Source: Temnopleurus reevesii
Lineage: Eukaryota; Echinodermata; Echinoidea; Temnopleuroida; Temnopleuridae
Length of the DNA: 17,094 bases
Reading direction: 5' to 3'
Assembly (NCBI GenBank): GCA_036244855.1
Contig: BQKZ01001011.1
Coordinates: forward strand, 36,474-53,567
Both the position numbers and the translations under genes were made by a program. A model generated the notes under the pieces. That model searched no databases, had not been told where the DNA came from, and worked only from the letters and a program-made list of their open reading frames with translations. Below are positions 1 through 8,182 of the stretch, piece by piece; the stretch's first letter is position 1, and each line of letters begins with the position of its first letter.

Positions 1-228
1 AAGGAACATTTTTAATACACATGTAATGTCTTATCGATTTCACATCCTAAGATTATACAAAAATGATAATCTGTTATAAGAAACATCTGTATAATTACAC
101 AATTAGACTATTTTGTTTTAAATTGGTTTAAAAGGAAGGAAATTAATCAGATAAAACCAGATAAAGTTACACTTTCACAACACAATAACAACAAAACGCC
201 TAACAACATGTACATGTACCAATCCCCA
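1..228 (-). other. Probable 3' UTR of the minus-strand gene
   Basis: This stretch follows the stop codon of the terminal exon when read on the minus strand. It is AT-rich with no coding character. A candidate polyadenylation signal ATTAAA (seen as TTTAAT at 11-16 on the plus strand) lies about 215 bases past the stop, so cleavage would fall at or just beyond the left edge of the window. No AATAAA was seen on the minus strand here. The UTR call rests on the neighbouring exon being real. Confidence 0.5.
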
Positions 229-587
229 TCAATGTAGAGTGGACTTGAAACCTAAAATCGGCGGAAGCTGACAGGTAATTTGTGGTAGCATCATAACACA
301 CATGGCTTCCCATTGACAAGGAATTCTTGACAATCCAAACTGAATGGGGAAAGTCAGGCATTTGTATGTGGGAGAGAATTCCAGTGATAAACAGATGATG
401 TCATCATGAGCCATGGCAGTGGATGTGACCTCAAATGGCACGCTCCTTGACCCCTGTAACCCCTGAACACAATGCATCTCTACCACACTGTTCACTGTAG
501 ACTCGCTCGTTAATCTGAAGGGTAGCGTATTGCACTTGTGAGTTTGATAACTAGCATGCCAGAATAAACTGTACAGTGAATTGGGTC
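229..587 (-). CDS. Terminal coding exon of an unrecognised split gene
   Basis: Read on the minus strand this is 118 codons plus a TGA stop, beginning with two bases that complete a split codon. The open frame extends well upstream of the first internal ATG, as expected for an exon rather than a stand-alone ORF. The residues look like a folded soluble protein: an aromatic start (SLYSLFWHASYQTHKC), then alternating hydrophobic stretches such as VVEMHCV, DDIICLSLEF and CLTFPIQFGL, and the end CQLPPILGFKSTLH. It is cysteine-rich, with about eight Cys, and has no membrane segment or signal peptide. The chosen acceptor is the AG at 589-588, because it restores phase with the 768-828 exon, although its pyrimidine tract is modest. 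A second AG after ACTGTAC, about 15 bases downstream, is possible but would break phase. I do not recognise the family. I am fairly sure it is coding and unsure of its exact left boundary in transcript order. Confidence 0.72.
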
Positions 588-767
588 CTTCAATGAAATT
601 TGGATACAGTCAATTTTAAATCTAGCTATAATTTTTTTTATTTTAGAAGCACAAATTTGATGGTAATTCAATGGTAATTGTATTCTTTGCTTCTTAACAG
701 TAGGCTACTACAGTGCACATGCAGTAGAAAGGTAAAATTTATTTAAAATTTAGGGGTCTGCATGTAC

Positions 768-828
768 CTGTTGTTTTGCAAATTGGCATTGTTTCAATCA
801 AACGACTGCAAGTTGGACACAGCAAAAC
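768..828 (-). CDS. Internal 61-nt exon with a CPTC motif
   Basis: On the minus strand a pyrimidine-rich tract ending ...TTGTTGCTATGTCAG leads into a 61-base open segment that ends ACAACAG followed by GTACATG, a good acceptor and donor. The frame starts on a codon boundary and leaves one base. It reads VLLCPTCSRLIETMPICKTT. The Cys-x2-Cys pair, with a further Cys 11 residues after the second, could be half of a zinc-binding hairpin; that is inference. The leftover G joins the two leading bases of the terminal exon to make a Gly codon. The intron to the terminal exon would be 180 bases, much shorter than the others. Confidence 0.6.
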
Positions 829-1026
829 CTGACATAGCAACAAGTACAAAGATTACGTCTATAATTCTCTTAGCGCTTATTTCATTGTGATTGTTTTCCT
901 GGTGGATTCTTGCAACAATACATCAGGTCAGTTCTTGTGTGGTATCAAGTACGGGAGATGGAACTAAAGCTAAAGACTTTAGATATTACTGCTTGCCAGA
1001 TAGGCACACGTATATACGTACTGTAG
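829..1026. other. Intron sequence, nothing recognised
   Basis: This short AT-rich stretch lies between the 61-nt exon and the first foldback element. No exon, repeat or RNA gene was seen. A plus-strand open frame that starts near 891 runs into the foldback element and has no coding character. Confidence 0.5.
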
Positions 1027-1637
1027 TTAAAGGGGAACCAACCCCTGGAATAATCGTGCTGCCATTGAATAAAGAAAAATCAGATGAACAAAGCATGAAA
1101 ATTTGAGCAAAATCGGACAACCCGTTCAAAAGTTATGAATTTTCAAAGTCACAGAGATTTGATGATCACTGCCGCTCATGGGGATCCGTGCGATCGGCAA
1201 AACCGACGAAATCTGTGACGTCATGTCGGACAACTCCTCATTCACTATGTACATGGAATATTTAAAAATTGAGTAATGTAAAATTTAGAGTAAGGTTGCA
1301 GCATGAATCTTTTCAAAATGCATGCAGGATCAATACAGAAATGCTATGCGCCAACCAAAAATTGGCATTTTGTTGACTTTTCCGAAAAAGGGAGAAATTG
1401 TGACATTTGGTATACAGAGTGAATGAGGAGTTGTCCGACATGACGTCACGGATTCCGTCCAATTTGCCGAGCGCACGGATCCCCATGAGCGGCAGGGATG
1501 GTCATATTTCTTTGACTTTGAAAATTCATAACTTTCGAGCGGGTGATCCGATTTTGCTCAAATTTTCACAGTTTGTTCATCTGATTTTTCTTCATTCAAT
1601 GAGAGCACGGTAATTCCAGGGGATGGTTTCCCTTTAA
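1027..1637. mobile_element. TTAA-bounded foldback element, copy 1
   Basis: The segment is a long inverted repeat folded about position 1332. The left end TTAA+AGGGGAACC is matched by the right end GGTTTCCCT+TTAA. Both arms carry the same ordered landmarks in reverse complement: CCCTGGAAT, GAAGAAAAATCAGATGAAC-like, ATTTGAGCAAAATCGG, AGTTATGAATTTTCAAAG, a GATCCCC/GGGGATC block, then a 31-base perfectly matched stretch (1215-1245 against 1419-1449). No transposase frame fits inside, so it is non-autonomous. TTAA at both edges suggests a piggyBac-type target duplication, though TTAA could instead be the outermost bases of the inverted repeats. Short frames within it at 1031-1106 and 1407-1613 are shadows of the arms. 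A related copy lies at 7022-7624. Confidence 0.85.
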
Positions 1638-1639
1638 AC

Positions 1640-2455
1640 AGTGTACAAAGTCTGAACAGAGAATAAGGCTTGGGCATGATTAAGAAGAAAATCAATACCT
1701 GTCATTTTTGTATGCATATCATCTGGTTTTGAATATTGATTCATGTGGAAATATAAAAAAACTATTAAAGTCAGGTTCTAAAGCAATCTTTCATTAATTT
1801 TTTGAAATTATTACTAGAATTAATTGAATTCCATCTAAAAATCCCTTCTTGTGGCAAAACGATTGCTATAACAGATTAGTATGAATTATTCTTGTCTTAA
1901 TACAGACAAGATCCCATCCATTTTCCTTCTCAAACAATACATTTTAATGAGAATGTTGACATTTTCTGTTGCCATGGTTATATGAACACCCACTCCTTCC
2001 AGGCATATGATGATGGTAACAATATTCCATTTCACACCACAAAGAGATTCTTATAACCACAAAAAAATATCCAGCGTCTCATTTTTTCCTGGTTTTGTTA
2101 TTTGTTTTAGTTTATAGAAATGCATCATATACGCAAATATATTGTAAAATCAATAGAAAATGAAACAATTTACTGTTCATGACAAGACTTCAACACCATT
2201 AGTACTTTTGAATACCACAAGAATCAGGTGCCTGGCAGGCTGATAGATGCAAATTAATTTATATACTCAACACGTGTATTTGACGTCTTTTGAGATAAAG
2301 CAATAGAAAACTTGCAGAAAATATGAAATCACATTATTTTTTGTGAGTGTGAAATGTATGGAGAAATTTATTGTTCAAACTATGTTCTGTGCAAGATGTT
2401 TAAACGGATTTAATCAGAAAGGAGGCTCTGATCCATAATTTACCACTAGCCTTAA
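1640..2455. other. AT-rich intron sequence
   Basis: I see no coding exon, RNA gene or named repeat here. A strong-looking plus-strand acceptor sits near 2110 (TTTTGTTATTTGTTTTAG), but what follows has no donor before a stop. A minus-strand acceptor near 2506 leads only to stops in all frames. Confidence 0.5.
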
Positions 2456-2493
2456 ATTCATTACTGACTCTTCAAATATTCATTACTGACTCT
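2456..2493 (+). repeat. 22-bp tandem duplication (two units)
   Basis: The 16-base core ATTCATTACTGACTCT occurs at 2456-2471 and again at 2478-2493, a spacing of 22 bases. It is a simple local duplication within an intron. No function is apparent. Confidence 0.85.
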
Positions 2494-2531
2494 CTAAATA
2501 AAAAGAAATGGTAAACAAAATCAAATCTGAT

Positions 2532-2714
2532 TTACATAGTTGTTCTTGGAAAATAAAGACATGAATAAACCCCAAATGAAGCAAAATATTTGTTTAGAAA
2601 GGTCATAAGAACCAAAACAATTGTTGATTTAGATACATGAACAATGCAAAGTTGAACAACTTCTGCAGACCCATTGCTGAACTTTGTAAACAAAAGCAAA
2701 GATACAGAAATCAA
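2532..2714 (-). other. Open frame in intron, coding status unclear
   Basis: A minus-strand frame stays open for 60 codons and is hydrophobic in the middle (CIVHVSKSTIVLVLMTF). A possible acceptor (TTTGTTTACAAAG) sits near its start, but the nearest donors (ACTAT|GTAAAT or others) are weak. The phases do not fit between the neighbouring exons. It may be chance in AT-rich DNA or an alternative exon. Confidence 0.15.
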
Positions 2715-2771
2715 TTACGCCAACTCTCACAGATAATCTAATTCCTAAGGTCAACTATTCAGAGCTCTCAC

Positions 2772-2826
2772 AGTTTGTGTGGAAGTAAAGTGTGTGCAAC
2801 AGGCTACTATCACCAGTTCATATCTT
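2772..2826 (-). CDS. Internal 55-nt exon (probable)
   Basis: On the minus strand the tract TTTTCATTCATAACACCAAAG precedes a 55-base segment that ends ACAAACT followed by GTGAGAG. One frame is open, with one leading base, and it reads RYELVIVACCTHFTSTQT, ending on a codon boundary. The phases fit exactly: the 5556-5632 exon leaves two bases (AG), which with the leading A make Arg, and the 768-828 exon starts on a codon boundary. An alternative acceptor three bases downstream preserves phase and removes one residue. The donor is acceptable but its last exon base is not G. The strand-like VIVACC run continuing into VLLCPTC looks coherent. The family is not recognised. Confidence 0.5.
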
Positions 2827-2885
2827 CTTTGGTGTTATGAATGAAAACTATGAATAATTTTACTCTTCATATTTGATTAGCAGTT

Positions 2886-3105
2886 TTAGACATTGAAGAA
2901 ACATTTCAAACAATTTCTGTGTGAAGAAGTTGCTAAACGAAACATCTTTTGTATAGCAATCCTGCTAAAATGCATTGCGAATTGCGATGCGATACCAGGA
3001 AAATTATTTCCTAAAAGATGTGAGAAGAGTTGTGAATGTAAGAAAAGCAGAGTCAATGCAAATCCATCAGTTATTGGACACAATGGGTGTTCTACAAAAA
3101 CTTAG
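2886..3105. other. Segment open on both strands; strong minus-strand acceptor
   Basis: Both strands have a frame of about 65-70 codons. On the minus strand a long pyrimidine tract (CTTTTCTTACATTCACAACT, then CTTCTCACATCTTTTAG) ends at 3011 and is followed by open sequence in two frames, which makes it look like a 3' splice site. No good donor follows: the best phase-compatible one is AAT|GTCTAA at 2891. It could be an alternative exon or chance. It is not used in the main model. Confidence 0.2.
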
Positions 3106-3109
3106 AGGG

Positions 3110-3410
3110 GAAACCCCCTAAAAGATAGATACTAAACAATGTATAGGCCTCCCTACATGTACATTAAATTTATGGAAGTACTTTACATGTAAAGGAAATT
3201 ATTCTACTGTTCAGATATTTTCTAGATTTTGGTCAAATTCAACAAGTGAGTATTTTGATGATATTTGAAGGTTTTTGACAGGGTTTGGACACCAGAATGT
3301 GCAGCATACAGATAAGAATTTTTTTGTCAGACGAAGACCGCAAAATTCAAGAAAAAAATCTGTTTATTTTTAAAGTAATGTGGGTAGACATGTAACATGT
3401 GTTTTGAGAA
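3110..3410. other. AT-rich intron sequence
   Basis: No gene or named repeat was seen. Two TACATGTA palindromes occur here (near 3155 and 3185). The minus-strand frame at 3327-3575 overlaps the tandem duplication and has no coding character. Confidence 0.45.
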
Positions 3411-3418
3411 ATCACCAT

Positions 3419-3820
3419 CAGCCAATTGAAAGGCAATGCAAAAAAGAAGCCCATGGATGCATACACCTGTACATATGAATGTATAGAAAAGCAACAGATT
3501 GTCAATGCCATAGGCTGATGGATACATTACTGACAGGATTTTGGCATTTATACTGAATTTGCATACATGTACCATACATTGTAGCTTGTAGCCATGTACA
3601 TTTCTTGTACACTTCTCTCAGTATTCATTAACACCCTGTGTCAGCCATTTTGGAAGGCAATGCAAAAAGAAGCCCATGAGTACATAGATGTAAATGCACT
3701 GAAAAGCAAGAGATTGTCCATGTCATAGATTGATGGGTATGGACTCAATACTGACATTACTGTATCTGGATATATATGTACTACACATATTTCTCCCAGT
3801 ATTCATTAACACCCTGTGTA
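3419..3820 (+). repeat. Diverged tandem duplication, units of about 223 and 179 bp
   Basis: Unit 1 (3419-3641) and unit 2 (3642-3820) share, in order, CAGCCA...GGCAATGCAAAA, AGAAGCCCATG, AAAAGCAA.AGATTGTC, AT.GATGG.TA, CATTACTG and the closing block AGTATTCATTAACACCCTGTG. Unit 2 is shorter because about 44 bases are missing in its middle-to-end part. The unit is not obviously a transposon. No coding content was seen. Confidence 0.8.
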
Positions 3821-3868
3821 TATTTCATGTACATTTCATGTTCTCTTCATCACATACTCTGGTATTAC

Positions 3869-3902
3869 CTAGGTGTGAAGGCCTATTATTCTGACACCCA
3901 TA
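3869..3902 (-). other. Possible alternative 34-nt microexon
   Basis: The minus strand has a very strong acceptor (a T-run, then CCTGATTGTGTTTTGTGCAG) and a fair donor (CCTAG|GTAATACC) around 34 bases open in only one frame, reading YGCQNNRPSHL. It starts on a codon boundary and leaves one base, so it cannot join directly to the 5556-5632 exon, which leaves two. It could be a chance decoy, an alternative exon, or need another small exon nearby. Confidence 0.22.
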
Positions 3903-4039
3903 CTGCACAAAACACAATCAGGAAAAAAATCCTTTCAGAGTTGCAGACTGCATTGTATTTGAATTGTTTGTGTGACTCACGCCACAGGGACGGGTTACAC
4001 ATGACAGCTTTCTCGGAATGCATAATATCAGCTGCATAA

Positions 4040-4740
4040 TTTAACCGGTGAAAAGTGTACAGAAAATGGATACTCCCCTGGTAGTATGAACAACAGTGTA
4101 GTAATTGAGCGAAGAGTTATAACGTATACTACATTGTAGGCATGTATCGAAAAGAATGGTTGTAATAACAGAGCAGTGTTGTTATGTGGACGCATAGGGA
4201 ATATTTTTGTCATGATTCAAAAACATGTTTGCAAGATAATTAAGTGTGATGTTTTGGACAGTATGTTATCTTATTAAGGAAAATCACTCTGTACATTCAG
4301 TACATTCAGTTCAGATATAAACCCATAAAATAAACCACATCTGATGGTCAGTTTGACAATCACTATTCAAAAGTGTGCATAACATTGCTATTGATCACAT
4401 TAACAAAAAATCAAATTTTAGATAATTGATATCAATCTACAAAAAAATGTTGTAGTCTCCCGTCAAAATTGTAACTGTGGTATAAACATAACCACCAGAT
4501 GTCCTTTTCCCCTAGAATTTTCTGCTGCCAGTACATAACATGTCAAGGCACATACAAAAATATGTTTTATGTACAGTACTTACTAAGAATGATCAAGTAT
4601 TTTACTTGCCCATAAAAAATAATTGCTTACTTAAATTCCTGACTTTTGGCGTGTCTTTTAACTGGTGAATACAGTTTGTCTTTCATACATGTAGCGCAAG
4701 CATGAATAAATTACAAAATACATTACAAAAACACTCTCTT
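4040..4740. other. AT-rich intron sequence
   Basis: No convincing exon, RNA gene or repeat. Minus-strand frames at 4028-4213 and in the left part of 4658-4975 lack paired splice signals that fit the gene model. Confidence 0.4.
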
Positions 4741-4884
4741 GAGGTGTTAACAGGAGAAACCTGTTGGCTAAGGTGATTGTAAGGCCAAGAGATGATGATG
4801 GACAGGACCCCCCTCCAAAAATATATATCTGGTTGCCCTCAACGGACCAACCCACTGAAAATGACACAACCAGATTTTTTTGAG
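4741..4884. other. Protein-like segment, strand undecided
   Basis: Plus-strand frame: open from after a TGA at 4740-4742 to a TGA near 4882, reading among others AKVIVRPRDDDGQDPPP and IYIWLPSTDQPTENDTT, a charged and proline-rich text unlike random AT-rich DNA. Minus-strand frame (part of a 105-codon open run): includes VGWSVEGNQIYIFGGGS, which resembles one Kelch-type strand (IYIFGG). A plus-strand AG at 4751-4752 and a minus-strand TTTTCAG are possible acceptors, but donors are weak. It is probably a fragment of an old coding or repeat sequence. I cannot choose the strand, and one Kelch-like string is not evidence of a Kelch protein. Confidence 0.25.
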
Positions 4885-4982
4885 TAACGCTCAAATTGAA
4901 AGATCCAATTAAGTCCAGATAAACTAGTGAAATGCAACTGTAAAAGTCATTTTGAGATATTTCTTTGCTTTTCACTCACTAC

Positions 4983-5152
4983 TTAGGGGGTGTTGTTCAA
5001 AAGTAACAATTGATCGCAAGTTGCAGTTGATCGGAATATGCCAATCAAAATCATAGTTTCATGCGCGTCTTGATAAATGCGGGCACCATGCACGAATGAT
5101 ATTGCGCATTACAATTTGCAAAGTTGCAGTTGATTTTGAGCAACACCCATTA
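4983..5152. mobile_element. Short inverted-repeat element with TTA target duplication
   Basis: A 164-bp element (4986-5149) lies between two TTA triplets. The ends are GGGGGTGTTGTTCAAAAGT on the left and, in reverse complement, TGGGTGTTGCTCAAAATCA on the right. The arms continue as imperfect inverted repeats (CAATTGATCGCAAGTTGCAG against CAACTTTGCAAATTG). A 3-bp TWA-type duplication with G-rich ends is typical of PIF/Harbinger-derived MITEs; the assignment is inference. There is no coding capacity. Confidence 0.75.
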
Positions 5153-5159
5153 GTCTTAC

Positions 5160-5550
5160 TTTTCCCATGAATTGTGAGGGTTAAGTTTAAAAAAAAAGAT
5201 AAGTGTGAAAAGATATTGATAAATTTCTCCAACCGAACAACACTGTTTTTTAAAAGGCGTTCAGAGGGCAAACAAAACATTTTTTCCGAATGTTGTAGCC
5301 TGTCAGAGCCATCCAGCTGGTAAAAGCATCATCCATTCAGCTATAAAGCAGAAAATGAGCTCATGACTGATAACCATTCAACCAATCAATTGGCACACAT
5401 GCTCATGACGCACATGTAGAATACCATACCAAGCTCCTGTTGAAAATTTATGTAGTAAAATAGACAGATCTACATTAATAGATTCAAATTCATGCATTTT
5501 GACAACAGACCCGGTATTCATTAACCGTATGTAACGATTGGACTACAATG
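5160..5550. other. Intron sequence without a recognised feature
   Basis: A minus-strand frame covers 5059-5280 and partly overlaps the inverted-repeat element, so it is not a gene. A short minus-strand frame starting at an ATG near 5328 reads MDDAFTSWMALTGYNIRKKC and looks mildly protein-like, but it lies directly after an in-frame stop and has no donor. I do not call it. Confidence 0.4.
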
Positions 5551-5555
5551 TTTAC

Positions 5556-5632
5556 CTGGAATCCAGTTTGCATACACTTCTTGTTGCACTGTCAAGAAAG
5601 CCTTGGGCAAGTTTCAAGACTAGTGCAAACTC
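5556..5632 (-). CDS. Internal 77-nt exon of the minus-strand gene
   Basis: This is one of the clearest exons in the window. On the minus strand, AATTGGTCCTTAACCTTTTTTAG is a near-ideal 3' splice site, and GGATTCCAG|GTAAAC is a good 5' splice site. Only one of three frames is open across the 77 bases. It starts on a codon boundary and leaves two bases. The translation begins EFALVLKLAQGFLDS and continues ATRSVCKLDS, which has an amphipathic helix-like pattern. Joining the leftover AG to the first base of the 2772-2826 exon gives Arg. A shorter version, using an internal TTGACAG acceptor, would be 33 bases long. The family is not recognised. Confidence 0.7.
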
Positions 5633-5639
5633 CTAAAAA

Positions 5640-6455
5640 AGGTTAAGGACCAATTGTAAATATGTATCATAATTTTATATATTTGGAAATAATCAAATTT
5701 TTATGCAACTGTTTTCAATATCATCAAACACATTGTAATAAATTTCACACAAAATAGTGATTTCAGTTCTTGAATGATTATCTCTTGCTCCATTACAAAT
5801 TCTGAAACGGGGAACTTTTTACAAATTGGTACCAATGTAAAGTGATGCCTAACTTTATTTAGTAGTGTATAATGACTGGGAATATCTGCTTTAGGGAGAG
5901 CTCAGGAGTAAACATTTGAATAAAAAATTTGCTATCAAAAATTTAAGTGTTCCATTTCAAAATACAAACAGGTATCTACAGGCATTGTAATCAAAGACCT
6001 CCATATGTATCTATTTGAATAGCATAATTGGTAATTTATCACAGCCAAATGAATGGTAAATTGCGAGCAAATTTGCAATTACTGAAATAGTTCCATGCAA
6101 ATACTTCAGTATAATGAATCTTAATAACAATTCCAGTTCTATTCTGTTTTCTTTATGATTATCGGCAATGACCGGTTTGCAAAATAATTTCATAAAATCA
6201 GAGAATGTTTTATTTTGGAGCTACAAAATGAATCTAGAAACTACGTATGTCAAATGATTTGTTATTACAGCATTTTTGTTCCGAAAAATGAATCATATCA
6301 AACAAAAATCAAACTTTCTCCATTTTTGATTATCCGGCAGGATAACTGCAAAAACTCATAAAGAAATACATTTTAAGGCCTACACAAAAGGTAGTAAAAC
6401 ATTTATGAGTAATTTCTTAATGGATTAATTTAGTGATTGACTCAATGCCTAATTG
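5640..6455. other. AT-rich intron sequence
   Basis: No exon, RNA gene or repeat that I can support. A minus-strand frame at 6011-6193 is AT-driven and lacks splice signals. Confidence 0.5.
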
Positions 6456-6460
6456 CTTGA

Positions 6461-6856
6461 TTGTTTTCTCATAATGATAAGCTTTCAATATTGCTTCTGA
6501 ATGCATGCAGGATTCATCGAGTATTCAGGCGCAAAGTTCGCCACGTGGACTTCCCAGAAGAGATTCTGTCTATAAAATCAGGGCTAAACGGTTTAAAAAT
6601 ACCACATGAAAAACTCAAAACAGTGTCATAAGTAGCTAAGGCTTCCGATACTTGATATAACATTGGCGAAGCAAGGCCATTTATTGTGTTAAAATACTTC
6701 CAGGAAGCGCTGGGTTTATTAGCAAGGATGTCATTCGTAACCAATCAGTTGGTTATGGGAAATGGAGGCCCTTTACGCATCATTTCCCAGCCATTTGAAG
6801 AGCCACAAGTTCAGTTGGGTGCTTCGTCAGTGTACAGAATCGTGATATGCTACTGA
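6461..6856 (+). pseudogene. Decayed coding relic (strand uncertain)
   Basis: The plus frame beginning at 6461 reads 131 codons to a TGA at 6854 and is broken by only two internal stops, TAA at 6629 and TGA at 6653. Both could arise from CAA and CGA by C-to-T change. The text is protein-like: RRKVRHVDFPEEILSIKSG, then KYFQEALGLLARMSFVTN, then GNGGPLRIISQPFEEPQVQ. The minus strand of the same DNA also has a 76-codon open frame (6744-6514) with text such as WKYFNTINGLASPMLYQVSE, so the true strand is not certain. No start, splice or poly-A context was found. I read it as a fragment of a transposon protein or retro-copied gene; the family is unknown. Confidence 0.35.
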
Positions 6857-6859
6857 GAC

Positions 6860-7021
6860 TTCAATTTCAAAACTCTGAGGAAAACTAATTATGAGCCAAA
6901 ACTTGAATCATCAAGAGTATAAAGTAATCTAAGCCAATTGAAGGTCAGGCCCTCAATGTCAATGTATTGGCCTCAGTGCCCATTAAATTTGGTCTTACAT
7001 TGTAGATTGCACTCTTTTTTT
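6860..7021. other. Spacer ending in a T-run
   Basis: AT-rich sequence between the coding relic and the second foldback element. A run of eleven T ends at the TTAA boundary of that element. Nothing else was seen. Confidence 0.5.
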
Positions 7022-7624
7022 TTAAGGGGAATTACACCCAGGCAATAATGTACTGTCAGTAAATGAAGAAAAATCAGATGAACAAACTGAAAATTTGAGC
7101 AAAATTGGATAATCCCTTCAAAAGTTATGAATTTTCAAAGTTATCATTTCCATCTGTGCTGGGCATCCTTGAAATGGCATGTGTATAGCTAATTAGCATA
7201 ATCTGTGATGTCATACATGGAGAACTCCACATTCACTTTGTATATAAATTCATTGAAAATGGATCAATATCATATTTCAAATGAGGAATCAACCCCGTTC
7301 TTTCTGGAATGCTTGCAGAATTGATGTGGCTATAATATGTTTAGCCGAAGAAACAAAATTTTGTCTATTTTTCTGGAAAAAGAGGAAAATGTGAAATTTT
7401 GTGTAACAAAGCGAATGGAGAGTTCTCCATGTTGGCAGCCATTTTGTGCCTGTGCATTTGCCAATTAAGGACCCCATGAGGGGTGTACATCAAAACTTTG
7501 AAAATTCATAACTTTTGAATGGATTATCTGATTTTTCTCAAATTTTCATAGTTTGTTCATCTTATGTTTCTTCACTGAATGATAGCAATTTAATCTCTGA
7601 GTGTACAATGTAGTTCCCCTTTAA
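7022..7624. mobile_element. TTAA-bounded foldback element, copy 2
   Basis: This has the same architecture as the element at 1027-1637. The left end is TTAA+GGGGAATTACACCC and the right end is GTTCCCCT+TTAA. The arms share GAAGAAAAATCAGATGAAC, AAATTTGAGCAAAATTGG, AAAAGTTATGAATTTTCAAA and a TGGAGAACTCCACATTCACT / GCGAATGGAGAGTTCTCCAT pair. It differs from copy 1 by many substitutions and has lost the TGACGTCA core (TGATGTCA on the left arm), so the two insertions are old or come from different subfamilies. The minus-strand frame at 7289-7477 is only a shadow. Confidence 0.85.
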
Positions 7625-7727
7625 TCTCGTTCCCATTTTGATAAAGCATTTGGCTTGTTAGAAAGATAGTCTTGCCATTAAAGATTTCAAAATGTTAGGA
7701 CTGTCTATCTACATGTTGATGTACATG

Positions 7728-7907
7728 TACAGTCAAACCTGTCTATAGTGGCCACTGTCTATAGTGACAACCTGTCTATAGTGACCACTAAAATTTCCCT
7801 CCAGGTGAACATGCATGTTATAAAACCTGTCTATAGAGGCCACCTGTCTACAGTGGCCACTTTCTCTGTTTCCCTTGGGGTGGCCTCTGTAGACAGGTTT
7901 GACTGTA
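7728..7907. mobile_element. TA-flanked MITE with internal repeats
   Basis: A 176-bp element (7730-7905) lies between TA dinucleotides. The ends CAGTCAAACCTGTCTATAG and, in reverse complement, CAGTCAAACCTGTCTACAG are almost identical. The motif CCTGTCTATAG.GRCCAC recurs inside several times in direct orientation (near 7738, 7770, 7826 and 7842). The TA duplication and CAGT-type ends fit a Tc1/mariner-derived MITE. The overlapping short frames on both strands are shadows of the repeat. Confidence 0.85.
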
Positions 7908-7909
7908 AT

Positions 7910-8180
7910 TGTAAATATGTGCAGATGAATATAATGTAACAGAAGAGAATTAAAAACAATGAAGGTCAGACCCTCCAGAGAAATCTGTGACACTGCAACT
8001 GACAGAGGAATAACTCCAGCATAATTTATTAACGTACAAAGTATGTCAGTGAACTTGTCGCTATGTCAGGATTTCATTGTGTCCCCTCAATGTATCTATG
8101 TGTATGACAGCATTTACATAGAAGTGCATGAGGATGCAGGTACTCTACATGTAGCTAGGATTATTCCCCATACATGTAAC
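7910..8180. other. Spacer between two MITEs
   Basis: No gene or named repeat was seen. Two TACATGTA palindromes sit at its right side (near 8146 and 8170). Confidence 0.45.
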
Positions 8181-8182
8181 AT

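Noticed and set aside
891..1613. Plus-strand ORFs at 891-1106 and 1407-1613
   Set aside because: They fall wholly or partly in the inverted arms of the first foldback element.
2450..2506. A minus-strand exon after a strong TTTCTTTTTATTTAG acceptor
   Set aside because: All three frames stop within the segment. It also lies over the 22-bp tandem duplication.
3981..4031. A 51-nt minus-strand exon (reading LILCIPRKLSCVTRPCG)
   Set aside because: It has a fair acceptor and a GTGAGT donor, but two frames are open, the phase does not fit its neighbours, and the intron to the 3869-3902 candidate would be under 80 bases.
4658..4975. A Kelch-repeat protein on the minus strand
   Set aside because: A single IYIFGG string is the only support. 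The rest of the 105-codon frame does not show repeated blades, and the opposite strand reads at least as well.
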